From: Robiginitomaculum antarcticum DSM 21748 | Lineage (GTDB): Bacteria; Pseudomonadota; Alphaproteobacteria; Caulobacterales; Maricaulaceae | Reading direction: 5' to 3' | Length of the DNA stretch: 64,000 nucleotides | Assembly: GCF_000365025.1 (NCBI RefSeq) | Contig: NZ_KB823011.1 | Span: forward strand, 372,001-436,000 | Shown here: positions 46,163-56,438 of the stretch, one piece after another | How the letters are laid out: the number at the start of each line of letters is the position of its first letter | Position numbering within the stretch: the first letter of the stretch is position 1 | Position numbers and translations under genes: made by a program | Notes under the pieces: model-generated | Databases searched by the model: none | The model's input: the letters and a program-made list of their open reading frames with translations, nothing else | What the model was told of the DNA's origin: nothing

Positions 46163-46870
46163 ATGACTAAAAGTTCAAGCGCCGCAAGACGTAAACTCAA
46201 GGCGGCGCGATATAGTTTTCGCCGCTCAGTGCGCACAAATCTGATTTATGGTCTGGTTGTTGCCCTGCCGATTGCGGCGACCCTCGGTTTTATTTGGTTT
46301 GTTGTCAGTAAATTTGATTCCTTCATTAAACCCAAGCTTCCTCCCGAATTTAACCCTGACAGCTATCTGCCGTTTGAAATACCCGGTATAGGTCTGCTGA
46401 TCACAGTGGTCTTTATATATTTTCTGGGCGCTCTGGCCCGCAATTTTTTCGGTCGCCAGATTATTGCGGCGGGTGAACGCTTCGTTAATCGCGTCCCGCT
46501 CATTCGAAATATCTATAATTTTGTCAAACAATTGGTCGATACCTTCACCATCAGTACGGACAAGGCTTTCCGCGAAGTGTGCCTGCTTGAATATCCGCGA
46601 AAAGATGTTTGGGTCATGGGGTTTGTGACCTCTAATGTACGCGGCGCGCCGGGCCGTGTTTTGCCGCCCGGATTTATCAATGTTTTTGTGCCGACGACGC
46701 CAAACCCGACCAGTGGGTTTTTGATGATGATTAGCCGAGATGATGTCAAAATACTGGATATGTCTCCGGAAGAGGGGGCAAAATTGATTATCTCTGCCGG
46801 TGTGGTCAGCGATCCCCAAGCTCCCACAAATGGTGCTGCGTCGTTAATCCCGCCTTTAAAGCCCGGTTAG
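46163..46870 (+). CDS. DUF502 domain membrane protein
   Basis: Two membrane segments (about residues 27–50 and 72–95) flank a short loop with FIKPKLPPEF. The DUF502 body contains FVNRVPLIRNIYNFVKQLVDTF, VCLLEYPRKDVWVMGFVT and VFVPTTPNPTSGFLMMISRDDV. These are conserved in the family, whose role is unknown. Length is 235 residues. It converges with recG. Confidence 0.9.
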   Translation: MTKSSSAARRKLKAARYSFRRSVRTNLIYGLVVALPIAATLGFIWFVVSKFDSFIKPKLPPEFNPDSYLPFEIPGIGLLITVVFIYFLGALARNFFGRQIIAAGERFVNRVPLIRNIYNFVKQLVDTFTISTDKAFREVCLLEYPRKDVWVMGFVTSNVRGAPGRVLPPGFINVFVPTTPNPTSGFLMMISRDDVKILDMSPEEGAKLIISAGVVSDPQAPTNGAASLIPPLKPG

Positions 46871-46908
46871 GAACCTGCGGGTGAGCCGGGGCTATAAGCC
46901 TAGGTTCA

Positions 46909-48993
46909 CTACCCTGAACGCATAATCTCGACGCCGCGATCCTGTTCAAATAGATACAATAGCGTGCGCGCAGCCTCGCCGCGCGGTGAAGTGAGCTGCG
47001 GATCCGTTGCCGCAATTAGACGCGCCTGTTGAGCTGCTATTTCAAGCAGAGATCTGTGTGCGTCGAGATCAGCCAGTTTAAACGCGGGCAGGCCGCTTTG
47101 CTTAGAGCCGAGTAGATCGCCTGAGCCGCGCAGTTCCCAGTCCTGCTCTGCAATGACAAACCCGTCCTCGGTCTCGCGCATGATTTCCAGGCGCTTTTTC
47201 CCGCTAACTGATAAGGGGCCTTTATAAAGCAAAAAACATGATGACGGTTTATCGGAGCGTCCGACACGGCCGCGAAGCTGATGAAGCTGCGCCAGCCCGA
47301 ACCGCTCGGCATGTTCGATGACGATTATCGTCGCATCCGGCGCGTCCACACCGACCTCAATAACTGTTGTGGCAACCAAAATGTCGTAATCTCCGCGTTT
47401 AAACGCTTCGGCGATATCCGTTTTCTCCTGCGCCTTCATACGTCCATGCAAAAGTCCGATGCGCGAACCGAATATAGCGGTCAGTTGCCGGTGTCGGTCT
47501 TCAACGCTGGAGAGATCTATCAGCTCGCTGTCTTCAACCAAGGGGCAGACCCAATAGACACGCGCACCGTCTTTGACAGCGCGTTGTACGCCGTCGATCA
47601 GATCATCCAGACGCTCCATCGGCACAATACGCGTATCAATCGGACGTCGCCCGGCGGGTTTTTCATCAAGGCGCGACACATCCAAATCACCATAGCTGGT
47701 CAAAGCAAGGGTGCGCGGGATAGGCGTGGCTGTCATAACTAGAATATCGGGGCGATGACCCTTTTCCATCAGGCGCATGCGGTCATTGACGCCAAAGCGG
47801 TGCTGCTCGTCAATAATGACGAGGCCCAGATCAGCAAATTCAACCCCGTCTTGAAATAAGGCGTGGGTTCCGCAAATAACGTCGATATAACCGTCACGCA
47901 GTCCGGTCGCCAGCGCCGCACGCGGTTTGCCTTTATCGCGACCTGTCACAGCTTCAACAGTGAGATTGGCGGGCGCGAGCAGGGCCTTAAGACTGTCTGC
48001 GTGCTGGCGGGCTAAAATTTCGGTGGGTGCCATAATGGCGACCTGCGCGCCGGCCTCTGCGACATGAGCTGCCGCGAGAGCTGCAACAAATGTTTTGCCT
48101 GCGCCGACATCGCCTTGCAGCAGACGCGCCATCCTGTTTTGAGAGCCCATATCAGACTTTATATCTTCAAAGGCCCGAAGCTGGGCGCCGGTTGGCGTAA
48201 ACGGTGCGCCCGCGAGTACTTCGGCGACGTAATCGCCTTTGGCCGTAAATGTCCGGCCACTGCGGGCGCGGTTTTGCTCACGCACGATCGCGATAGCCAG
48301 CTGCTGCGCCAGGAGTTCATCAAAAGCGAGGCGCCGTCGAACAAGGGAGTCCGGTGCGGTTTCCATCTTACTTTGCGGGGCATGCAGGCGCTGTATCGAC
48401 TCGGCCCAGCGCGGCCACCCTTCACGCTCCATTAGGGCCGGATCCAACCACTCATCAAGCTCGGGTACGCTTTTAAGCGCCTCGCGCATAGCTTTTGCCG
48501 CCACTTTTTGCGACAGCCCTACGGTTAAAGGATAAAGCGGTTCAATATCGGGGATCAGGGCGGCGTCCTTTGGCGCGACAACGTGATCGGGATGCGCCAT
48601 TTGCGCGCGGCCATTATAAATCTCCACTTTGCCAGAAATGATCCGCTGCGCGCCTTCGGGGAGTAGATTTTGCAAAAACGGCCCGCGGCTGTGAAAAAAG
48701 ACAAGCTCCATATCGCCGCTCTCGTCAAACACTCTAATGCGGTAAGGGCGTCCGCGTCCGCTTGGGGGACTATGCGTGCCTATGGTCACCGTAAAGGTCG
48801 CAACAGTGCCGTTTATCGCGTCTGCTATTGCAGGGCGGGCGCTGCGGTCTATGCATCCTGATGGAGGGGTCATGACAAGATCTTTAACGCGGTCTCCCAT
48901 AGCGCGCGACAAGGCCTGCGCTATCTTATCGCCCACGCCATAAAGCGTGGTGACATTAGCAAAGAGCGGAAACAGGATTTGTGGTCGAGCCAT
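46909..48993 (-). CDS. recG: ATP-dependent DNA helicase RecG
   Basis: Branch-migration helicase that remodels stalled forks. The wedge/OB domain is N-terminal (to about residue 230). The helicase motors show LLQGDVGAGKTFVAALAAAH (Walker A), IIDEQHRFGVNDR (Walker B), VMTATPIPRTLALT and VIEVGVDAPDATIIVIEHAERFGLAQLHQLRGRVGR. The length of 694 residues is normal. It is divergent from sdhE–mfd, an order common in alphaproteobacteria. Confidence 0.97.
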   Translation of the reverse strand: MARPQILFPLFANVTTLYGVGDKIAQALSRAMGDRVKDLVMTPPSGCIDRSARPAIADAINGTVATFTVTIGTHSPPSGRGRPYRIRVFDESGDMELVFFHSRGPFLQNLLPEGAQRIISGKVEIYNGRAQMAHPDHVVAPKDAALIPDIEPLYPLTVGLSQKVAAKAMREALKSVPELDEWLDPALMEREGWPRWAESIQRLHAPQSKMETAPDSLVRRRLAFDELLAQQLAIAIVREQNRARSGRTFTAKGDYVAEVLAGAPFTPTGAQLRAFEDIKSDMGSQNRMARLLQGDVGAGKTFVAALAAAHVAEAGAQVAIMAPTEILARQHADSLKALLAPANLTVEAVTGRDKGKPRAALATGLRDGYIDVICGTHALFQDGVEFADLGLVIIDEQHRFGVNDRMRLMEKGHRPDILVMTATPIPRTLALTSYGDLDVSRLDEKPAGRRPIDTRIVPMERLDDLIDGVQRAVKDGARVYWVCPLVEDSELIDLSSVEDRHRQLTAIFGSRIGLLHGRMKAQEKTDIAEAFKRGDYDILVATTVIEVGVDAPDATIIVIEHAERFGLAQLHQLRGRVGRSDKPSSCFLLYKGPLSVSGKKRLEIMRETEDGFVIAEQDWELRGSGDLLGSKQSGLPAFKLADLDAHRSLLEIAAQQARLIAATDPQLTSPRGEAARTLLYLFEQDRGVEIMRSG

Positions 48994-49069
48994 AATGCAT
49001 CAATGCCGCAGCTGCGGCACGGACACAACATGTTGCGGCTATAATAATTGCCCCTTATGAAGGCCCGCT

Positions 49070-49345
49070 ATGACACAAGAAAATACCCCAGACATAAATC
49101 TTGAGGCCCGCCGCAAGCGGTTGATCTACCGATCCAATTACCGCGGCTTCAAAGAGGCCGACATATTGCTTGGGGGCTTCGCGGCGAAATTCGTTCCTGA
49201 CATGCAGGCCGATGACTTAACGGAGCTGGAAGCCTTGCTCGAAGAAAATGATCATAACATCTATGCATGGATTACGAAATCCGCGCCGTTGCCAGCCCAA
49301 TTTGATACGCCGCTTTTTGCGCGACTGCAAAACTACCGTCCGTAG
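49070..49345 (+). CDS. sdhE: FAD assembly factor SdhE
   Basis: Small helical protein that promotes covalent flavinylation of succinate dehydrogenase. The signature RLIYRSNYRGFKEADILLGGFA contains the conserved RGxxE-type motif, and DDLTELEALLEENDHNIYAWI completes the fold. Length is 91 residues. mfd begins seven bases after it, so the two share a transcript. Confidence 0.94.
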   Translation: MTQENTPDINLEARRKRLIYRSNYRGFKEADILLGGFAAKFVPDMQADDLTELEALLEENDHNIYAWITKSAPLPAQFDTPLFARLQNYRP

Positions 49346-49351
49346 ATCCTG

Positions 49352-52300
49352 ATGCTCGAACACAAAACATATGCCCGTTTTGACGGCGCGCTTAGCGTTG
49401 GCGGTTTGCCCGAAGGCGCGGACGCGCTTGTTTTTGTTAAAGCGTGCCGTGCGCGCGGCGGACGTCATGTTTTTATCGCTGCTGATGACACGCGCGCTGC
49501 AAATTTTATCGCAGCGTGCCAATTTTTCGCGCCGGATATTACCCTGCTACACCTTCCGGCGTGGGATTGCCTGCCCTATGACCGCGTTTCACCCAGCCGG
49601 ACTTTAGCCGCCAGACGCACCGCTACGCTTTACGCCCTGACTGATGATTTAGGCGATATTCCGCTGATCATTGTGACGACAATTAGCGGCGCCCAGCAAA
49701 AAGTTGCGCCGCGAAATGTTATGTCCCGCGCCGGCTTTCGCGCGAGAGCGGGCGAGGATATTGATCGCGACGAGTTGCAAAATTATCTGGTGTCTAATGG
49801 ATATAGTCGCGCCTCGATTGCTGTCGAGCCGGGGGATTTCGCCGTGCGCGGCGGCCTGATTGATATTTTTCCACCGGAGCTGGATCAGCCTGTGCGTCTG
49901 GATTTTTTCGGCGATGAGCTGGAAAGCCTGCGCAGCTTCGATCCGCAAACGCAGCGCACGACGGGCAAAGCTCCGTCTCTTTATCTTGCGCCCGTCAGTG
50001 AAGCGCTTCTGAGCGAACAGAGTAAAAGCCTGTTTCGGACAGGATATATCGCGGCCTTTGGCGGCGGAATTTCACGCGACCCTATCTATGCGGCGGTGAC
50101 CGAAGGCATTCGTCCGGCGGGCATAGAGCATTATATGCCGCTGCTCTATGACGGGCTGGAAACCGTATTTGATTATTTTGGTGCCAAGGCCCTTATCGCC
50201 ATGGATGGCGGCGCAAGCGAAGCTTTGATGGAGCGCCGCACACTCATAGAAGATTATTACGACGCGCGCGTTTCATATGCCAAGACGCAATCCGATAAGG
50301 ATGGCAAATACCGCGCCTTGGAGCCCGACAAGCTATATCTGTCCAGCGCGGCATGGGACGCGGCGGTTGAGCCGCATGATGTGCGCCTTCATAGTGGATT
50401 TGAACGCCCTGCCGCGCCGGGCATTATAAATTTTGGCGCGAAACTAAGCCGTAATTTCTCAGCCGAGCGCCAGACCGAAGGCGTCAATATATTCGAGGCT
50501 GCAGCGCAGCATTTAAACGCGCTCGCCAAAGATGGACAGCAAGTCTGGCTGGCCAGTTGGACAGAGGGCAGCTCCGAGCGCATGGGCACGGTTCTAACTG
50601 ATCACGATCTGCGTACAGGCTTGGCCGAAAATGGCGACCAAGCGCTTGGCATTAAGCCTGGAACAATCCGCCGCGTTATCCTCCCGCTCGAACATGGCTT
50701 TACGCTCGGCGGGCTTAGCGTTATTTCCGAACAGGACATTCTGGGTGACCGCTTGGTCAATCGCGGGCGGCGTAAAAAAGCCAAGAATTTTATCTCCGAT
50801 GCGACGGCGCTGCAAAATGGCGACCTGGTTATTCATATTGACCACGGCCTGGGCCGGTATCTGGGCCTGACAACCTTGCAGGTTCAAAACGCGCCGCATG
50901 ATTGCCTTGAACTTGAATATGCCAAAGGAGCCAAACTCTTCCTGCCCGTAGAGAATATCGAACTGCTCTCGCGTTATGGTAGCGCGCCGGACACAGTTCT
51001 GCTGGATACGCTCGGCAGCGCGTCCTGGCAGGCCCGTAAATCCAAAGCCAAGCAGCGCCTGCGCGACATGGCTGAAGAGCTTATCAAGATCGCCGCAAAA
51101 CGAGCGCTGCGAACTGCCGAGGCTGTCACGCCCCCCGAAGGGGCCTATGACGAGTTTTGCGCGCGTTTTCCGTATTCTGAGACGGATGACCAGCTCAGCG
51201 CTATCGAAGATGTTATTGCCGATTTGGGGAGCGGCCGTCCGATGGACCGCCTGATTTGCGGTGATGTCGGCTTTGGTAAGACCGAAGTGGCGTTGCGCGC
51301 CGCCTTCATTATGGCCATGTCAGGTAAGCAGGTCGCGATCGTCGCGCCGACAACCGTGCTGGCGCGGCAGCATTTTAAAACATTCGAGGCCCGGTTTAGA
51401 GGCTGGCCTGTCAAAGTGCGGCAGCTTTCACGCTTGGTAACCGGTAAAAATGCGGCGCTGACGCGCGAAGCATTGAAGACCGGGCAGTGCGATATCGTTA
51501 TCGGCACCCATGCTTTGCTGGCAAAATCCGTTGGATTTCGCGACCTTGGACTTTTGGTTGTTGATGAAGAACAGCGCTTTGGCGTGCAGCATAAAGAGCG
51601 GCTTAAAGCCCTTCGCGCGGATGTTCATGTCCTCACCCTCACTGCGACGCCTATCCCGCGTACCCTACAAATGGCGCTGTCCGGTATTCGCGATTTGTCG
51701 CTTATAGCCACGCCGCCCGTGGATCGTTTGGCTGTACGGACCTATATCACGCCATGGGACCCGGTTAGCCTGCGTGAGGCGATTTTGCGCGAACGTTACC
51801 GCGGCGGACAAAGCTTTTTTGTTGTGCCGCGTATTGCCGATTTGAAACGCACAGAAGAGTTTTTGCAGCTTCATGTGCCGGAAGTGAAATACGTTATCGC
51901 CCACGGACAGATATCGGGCGGGGCGCTCGAAGATGTCATGACGGCATTTTATGACGGGCAATATGATGTGCTCTTGTCGACCTCCATTATCGAGAGCGGC
52001 ATTGATATCCCGACGGCCAATACAATGATCATCTACCGCGCAGACCGCTTTGGACTCGCCCAGCTCTATCAGATGCGCGGACGTGTCGGACGGTCCAAAA
52101 CCCGCGCCTATGCCTATATGACTTTGCCGGATACGCATCAGGTCACAGCCGGCGCGCAGCAGCGTCTCAAAGTGCTACAATCTCTGGATACGCTTGGCAG
52201 CGGATTCTCACTGGCCAGCCACGATCTGGATATGCGCGGGGGCGGTAACCCTCTGGGCGAAGAGCAGTCCGGGCACATCAAAGACCTCGGCGTGGAGCTT

Positions 52301-52810
52301 TACCAGCACATGCTTGAAGAGGCGGTCGCAGCCTTACGCGACGATGTGGAAGTGTCCGATCAAAGCTGGACGCCGCAAGTCAATTTAGGCATATCCGTGC
52401 TTATTCCGGAGAGCTATGTCGAAGACCTCAATGTTCGGTTGTCACTCTATCGCCGCACGTCAGAAATTGAGGATGATACGGGCAGCGAAAGCTTTGCAGC
52501 CGAACTCATTGACAGGTTTGGGCCGCTACCCCGTGATGTTGAAAATTTACTAAAAATCATGCAAATCAAAAGATTATGCAGAGTAGCTCATGTTGAAAAA
52601 GTTGACGCTGGACCGAAAGGCGCTGTCCTTACTGTCCGTCATGGCGATGTGAAGAAGCCGGAGGTTATTATTAATGCACTGCAGAGCCAGATGAACTGGA
52701 AGCTCCGTCCGGACCAAAGTATTTTCGTGCGCGCGCATATGGATGATGAGCGCTTGCGGATTTCAGGTGTCATACGCGCGCTAAAATTGCTCATGCCGCC
52801 TAAAGATTAA
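49352..52810 (+). CDS. mfd: Transcription-repair coupling factor Mfd
   Basis: Translocase that removes stalled RNA polymerase and recruits UvrA. The UvrB-like N-terminal part is followed by the RNA-polymerase-interacting (CarD-like) domain around NGDLVIHIDHGLGRYLG (about residue 490). The motor contains ICGDVGFGKTEVALRAAF, VVDEEQRFGVQHKERLK, TATPIPRTLQMALSG and FGLAQLYQMRGRVGRS, and the TRCF C-terminal domain follows. The length of 1152 residues is normal. Confidence 0.97.
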   Translation: MLEHKTYARFDGALSVGGLPEGADALVFVKACRARGGRHVFIAADDTRAANFIAACQFFAPDITLLHLPAWDCLPYDRVSPSRTLAARRTATLYALTDDLGDIPLIIVTTISGAQQKVAPRNVMSRAGFRARAGEDIDRDELQNYLVSNGYSRASIAVEPGDFAVRGGLIDIFPPELDQPVRLDFFGDELESLRSFDPQTQRTTGKAPSLYLAPVSEALLSEQSKSLFRTGYIAAFGGGISRDPIYAAVTEGIRPAGIEHYMPLLYDGLETVFDYFGAKALIAMDGGASEALMERRTLIEDYYDARVSYAKTQSDKDGKYRALEPDKLYLSSAAWDAAVEPHDVRLHSGFERPAAPGIINFGAKLSRNFSAERQTEGVNIFEAAAQHLNALAKDGQQVWLASWTEGSSERMGTVLTDHDLRTGLAENGDQALGIKPGTIRRVILPLEHGFTLGGLSVISEQDILGDRLVNRGRRKKAKNFISDATALQNGDLVIHIDHGLGRYLGLTTLQVQNAPHDCLELEYAKGAKLFLPVENIELLSRYGSAPDTVLLDTLGSASWQARKSKAKQRLRDMAEELIKIAAKRALRTAEAVTPPEGAYDEFCARFPYSETDDQLSAIEDVIADLGSGRPMDRLICGDVGFGKTEVALRAAFIMAMSGKQVAIVAPTTVLARQHFKTFEARFRGWPVKVRQLSRLVTGKNAALTREALKTGQCDIVIGTHALLAKSVGFRDLGLLVVDEEQRFGVQHKERLKALRADVHVLTLTATPIPRTLQMALSGIRDLSLIATPPVDRLAVRTYITPWDPVSLREAILRERYRGGQSFFVVPRIADLKRTEEFLQLHVPEVKYVIAHGQISGGALEDVMTAFYDGQYDVLLSTSIIESGIDIPTANTMIIYRADRFGLAQLYQMRGRVGRSKTRAYAYMTLPDTHQVTAGAQQRLKVLQSLDTLGSGFSLASHDLDMRGGGNPLGEEQSGHIKDLGVELYQHMLEEAVAALRDDVEVSDQSWTPQVNLGISVLIPESYVEDLNVRLSLYRRTSEIEDDTGSESFAAELIDRFGPLPRDVENLLKIMQIKRLCRVAHVEKVDAGPKGAVLTVRHGDVKKPEVIINALQSQMNWKLRPDQSIFVRAHMDDERLRISGVIRALKLLMPPKD

Positions 52811-52818
52811 GCATAGAT

Positions 52819-54159
52819 CTAGGCGCTGACCGACTGCCTGTCGTCATATTGCCGCGCAATCGTGTGGGGCGTTAACGTCACCTGGAATTTCCGGTCCATA
52901 TCATCAAAGGCGGTTAGCTCAATCATATCTGACAGACGCGCCAAAACACTCTGGACGTCATCACTTTTCGTATCCGGAAATATAATACCTATGCAGTCGG
53001 CGGATAAACGCGCTGCAAAATCCTGCACACGAATAACCCCGGCAATCATGCGCTCAATTTCGAGTTTGGCATGAAAGAAGGCCGCATCCGATATCCGGCC
53101 GTGTTCCGGCGCAATACTCAGGCGTACGACCCCGACAGAAACGCTGCGGTTACGGCGCGCTGCATCGAGTTTTACGCGGTCCAGATGCGCGTGGAAAGCC
53201 GCTTCGGTAAATAGCCCGGTATTTGCATTTACCGACTCACCTAGATTTAACGCTGAAAAAGCTTGGCGTAAATGTTCATATGCGCGCTGCCCGCGGGCTA
53301 GTTCTAATATCCGCCCGGAAATTTCATTCGTTTCCGCTGACGCGTAAATAACATCAGTAATACCTCGCAATTGAGCGGCGGATGACAGCTCAGGGTCATC
53401 TTCCGGCGACAAAACCAAGACGGGAACATTATATAACCGGGAATTTTTACGCATTGTCGATGCTATACTATAAGCGGGTTCCTCTCCGTTTAGCCCGCTT
53501 ACAACAACTGCGTCGAATTTTACGCTATGTAAGTAATCAAATGCCGTAAAACTGGTGAAAGCTGCGGTTAAATCTGCATCCGATCGATCAAGAGCGTGAA
53601 GAACGGACATAAATTCGGGAACCGGACTGCCAACAAAAAGGATCTTTAGATTTGGCAAATCAGTGGTGATGGGCTCTGCCGGAAGGTCGAAATGGGCCGC
53701 TAATGTGCGTTGGCGCAGCATAAATTCGTGATTCATTGTCTGGAGGCGAAAGAGAGATGACAGACGGCTTGATAGTTGCGCGGGATGCACGGGATGGCGC
53801 AGTACAGAATCGAATATTTTCAGATCATTATGCGGCGTGCTTGCCGGCGCAACCATGATAAGGGCGGGCGGTGATTTACGGAATGTAGATTTTATCCGTG
53901 TGGCCAGTGCCAGTATTGCTGTATCTATTTCCGTTGGAAAATAGAAAATGACCCCCCGTAATTGCCGGCTTGGCAATGCCGGCAGGGCGCGTCCATCAAA
54001 TGACGCCGTAAAAATCTCGCAGCCCAATCCCGCTAGGCGGTCTTTGAGGCGCAGAATCTCGACATCCTCGCATTCCGGCCTGTGGATAATCCACAGACGC
54101 GGTAATGGCGCAGAGCTGTCCTCTGATGGCGTATTTGCGATGTCGACAAAATCGTTCAC
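52819..54159 (-). CDS. PopA-like protein: two receiver-like domains plus degenerate GGDEF with intact I-site
   Basis: The 446-residue protein has two response-regulator-like regions (about 20–145 and 165–285) followed by a GGDEF-fold domain (about 300–435). The active-site loop that should read GGDEF is LSADC at residues 385–389, so cyclase activity is unlikely. The inhibitory-site motif RxxD is intact as RVQD at 377–380, at the normal distance, so it can probably still bind c-di-GMP. This matches the layout of Caulobacter PopA, which binds c-di-GMP and delivers CtrA to ClpXP at the cell pole. Orthology is inference. It converges with mfd. Confidence 0.78.
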   Translation of the reverse strand: MNDFVDIANTPSEDSSAPLPRLWIIHRPECEDVEILRLKDRLAGLGCEIFTASFDGRALPALPSRQLRGVIFYFPTEIDTAILALATRIKSTFRKSPPALIMVAPASTPHNDLKIFDSVLRHPVHPAQLSSRLSSLFRLQTMNHEFMLRQRTLAAHFDLPAEPITTDLPNLKILFVGSPVPEFMSVLHALDRSDADLTAAFTSFTAFDYLHSVKFDAVVVSGLNGEEPAYSIASTMRKNSRLYNVPVLVLSPEDDPELSSAAQLRGITDVIYASAETNEISGRILELARGQRAYEHLRQAFSALNLGESVNANTGLFTEAAFHAHLDRVKLDAARRNRSVSVGVVRLSIAPEHGRISDAAFFHAKLEIERMIAGVIRVQDFAARLSADCIGIIFPDTKSDDVQSVLARLSDMIELTAFDDMDRKFQVTLTPHTIARQYDDRQSVSA

Positions 54160-54199
54160 ACCCCTAGTCTAGGGCAAACGCGTTATTGACCCGTTAAAT

Positions 54200-56287
54200 T
54201 TACCCGCCTTGCGGCATATCCCAGCCGCACTGACGGCCTTCATTTTGGTCCTCTAACCAGGTTTGCAGGGGCGCGAAATACTCAAGTAATGCTGAGCCGT
54301 CCATTGTCCGCTGTCCGGTAAAGGCTTCCAGAGCATCCGGCCAAGGTTTTGACGCACCCATTTCCATCATCGCGTTAAACCGCGTGCCAACCTCTTTATT
54401 TCCATAAACTGAACAGCGGTGAAGCGGACCCTCAAATCCTGACATGTCACAGGCCGCCTTGTGGAATTGGAACTGTAAAATATGGGCCAGGAAATAGCGC
54501 ATATACGGTGTATTTCCGGGAATATGATACTTAGCGCCGGCATCAAAGGCACCAGCTGGACGGGCCGCCGGCGGGCGAATGCCCTGATATTCAGTGCGCA
54601 GCTTCCACCATCCATCATTATAAGCAGATGGTGCAATCTTGCCGGAAAACACCTGCCAGCGCCATTTATCAACCATCAGGCTAAACGGCAGGAAAGCGAC
54701 TTTATCCATCGCTTGACGGAGTAAAATTGGGATGTCGCCGCTGGCATCAGGAATGTCAGCTTCGTTCATAAGGCCGATTTCCACCAGATATTCGGGCGTG
54801 ATCGACAGGCCAATCATATCACCAATCGCTTCATGGAAGCCGTCATTCGCGCCTGTCTTGTAAAATACAGGCTGGTTTTGATAGGCGCGTTGATAGATAT
54901 TATGACCCAGTTCGTGATGTACTGTCTGGAAGTCTTCGCCGGTTATCGTCGTGCACATTTTGATGCGGACATCTGATTTATCATCAATATCCCATGCTGA
55001 GGCATGGCACTGAACATCACGGTCAGCCGGTTTTGTTATCAGCGAACGTTCCCAGAATGTGTCGGGCAGGGGATCAAAGCCCAGTGAAGTGAAGAAGGCT
55101 TCGCCGGTTTCCACCATTTTCTTTTGGGTGTATTTTTGCTTTTCTAAGAGAGACGTAATATCAATCGACTTCCCGCTAAACCCTTCTGGCTGTACGACAG
55201 GGTAGATATTCCCCCATTGCTGAGACCACATATTGCCGAGCAAATCTGCGCGGATCGGCTGATCCAACGGTACGATTTCATTGCCGTATTCATCATTAAG
55301 TTCGTAACGGACATAACAATGCAGCTGTGTGTAGAGCGGCTTAACTTGATTCCATAAGCGCTCGGATTCTTGGGTGAAATCATCCGCCGACATATCATAA
55401 CCGCCGCGCCATAGCGCGCCTGTATCGGCAAATCCCAGCTCGGCAGAGCCTTCATTGACGATCTCAACCATACGGCCATATTCACTGGCCATAGGCGGCG
55501 AGATCGTGCGCCATCCTTCCCAAATTGTTTTGAGCAAGCCAGGGTCACGTGATTCGGCTATAATCTTACTGGCTTGACCAAGATGAATTGTGCCCTCCGG
55601 CGCTTCTTCGCCAAGTTTGCCGTAATCCGCGTCGCCTCTTTTGTTCTCATCAAGAATTTTGATGATGCGTTTGTCCGTAACGTCAACAGCAAAGCGGCCC
55701 TTGGCATAACGCCCGTCTAGCGATGTCATAATGGTCGATAGCTCGGCTGCTGCGCCGGGTTTTTCCGGTGCCGGAAAGTTGCTACCGCGTTTCAGCGCGC
55801 TCATTTTGCGCTCCATATCCGCAGGCAATTTGATGTCGTTGAACCGTTTTGCGCCATTGGCAAGACGGGTTTGCATTTGCGAATATTCAGTTGACGCTTT
55901 GGTAAGCAGCCAAGCTGTGTCTTCAGTGACGAAATTGGCATTCACCCAAGCCGCGCGGGACGCATATTCATTCATCCGCTCAATATCTTTAGCCGCGGCT
56001 TCAAGAAATTCTTTAGCTTGTTGCGGCGTGGCTCCATCGCCGCCGCGCAGCATTTCTGCGGCGCGTGACTGGGTTGTGCTGGCAGGTGTCGGGGTGTTGA
56101 TGTCCGGATCGGTTGTGACCTCGCGCGTCGCATCCACTTGATCCTGATACGTCGATCCCGCTTCAGTTTTGCGGGTTTTTTGATCACAGCCGGAGGCTAG
56201 AATAAGCGCAATCGCGCTGACCCCCAAAGCCGTCCATTTTAGCGAAGAGCGGGTAGCAGCGGAGCGCAAAGCCATGGTCATAAACAT
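54200..56287 (-). CDS. M2 family peptidyl-dipeptidase A (ACE-like), lipoprotein
   Basis: Zinc dipeptidyl carboxypeptidase related to angiotensin-converting enzyme. A signal peptide ends at the lipobox ASGC (about residue 34), placing it in the envelope. The zinc motif HHELGH sits in FQTVHHELGHNIYQRAYQNQ, with the third ligand in HEAIGDMIGLS. Further ACE-like segments are ARVINAN-like VNANFVTEDTAWL near residue 115 and HIPGNTPYMRYFLAHILQFQFH near 600. Length is 695 residues. It is monocistronic and divergent from hemH. Confidence 0.94.
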   Translation of the reverse strand: MFMTMALRSAATRSSLKWTALGVSAIALILASGCDQKTRKTEAGSTYQDQVDATREVTTDPDINTPTPASTTQSRAAEMLRGGDGATPQQAKEFLEAAAKDIERMNEYASRAAWVNANFVTEDTAWLLTKASTEYSQMQTRLANGAKRFNDIKLPADMERKMSALKRGSNFPAPEKPGAAAELSTIMTSLDGRYAKGRFAVDVTDKRIIKILDENKRGDADYGKLGEEAPEGTIHLGQASKIIAESRDPGLLKTIWEGWRTISPPMASEYGRMVEIVNEGSAELGFADTGALWRGGYDMSADDFTQESERLWNQVKPLYTQLHCYVRYELNDEYGNEIVPLDQPIRADLLGNMWSQQWGNIYPVVQPEGFSGKSIDITSLLEKQKYTQKKMVETGEAFFTSLGFDPLPDTFWERSLITKPADRDVQCHASAWDIDDKSDVRIKMCTTITGEDFQTVHHELGHNIYQRAYQNQPVFYKTGANDGFHEAIGDMIGLSITPEYLVEIGLMNEADIPDASGDIPILLRQAMDKVAFLPFSLMVDKWRWQVFSGKIAPSAYNDGWWKLRTEYQGIRPPAARPAGAFDAGAKYHIPGNTPYMRYFLAHILQFQFHKAACDMSGFEGPLHRCSVYGNKEVGTRFNAMMEMGASKPWPDALEAFTGQRTMDGSALLEYFAPLQTWLEDQNEGRQCGWDMPQGG

Positions 56288-56438
56288 TATCCTATTGTGC
56301 GGTTATGTCCGCCCCAGAGGCAAGACAAGTCTGTTACCTTTGTCTTGCCAGAAATTTTCCTGTAAAAAAAGCCTTTTCCTTGCGTCTATCGGTCAGGCGC
56401 ATACGTAATGTGAAGTAAATTTAGTGAAAGCGCGTGTG

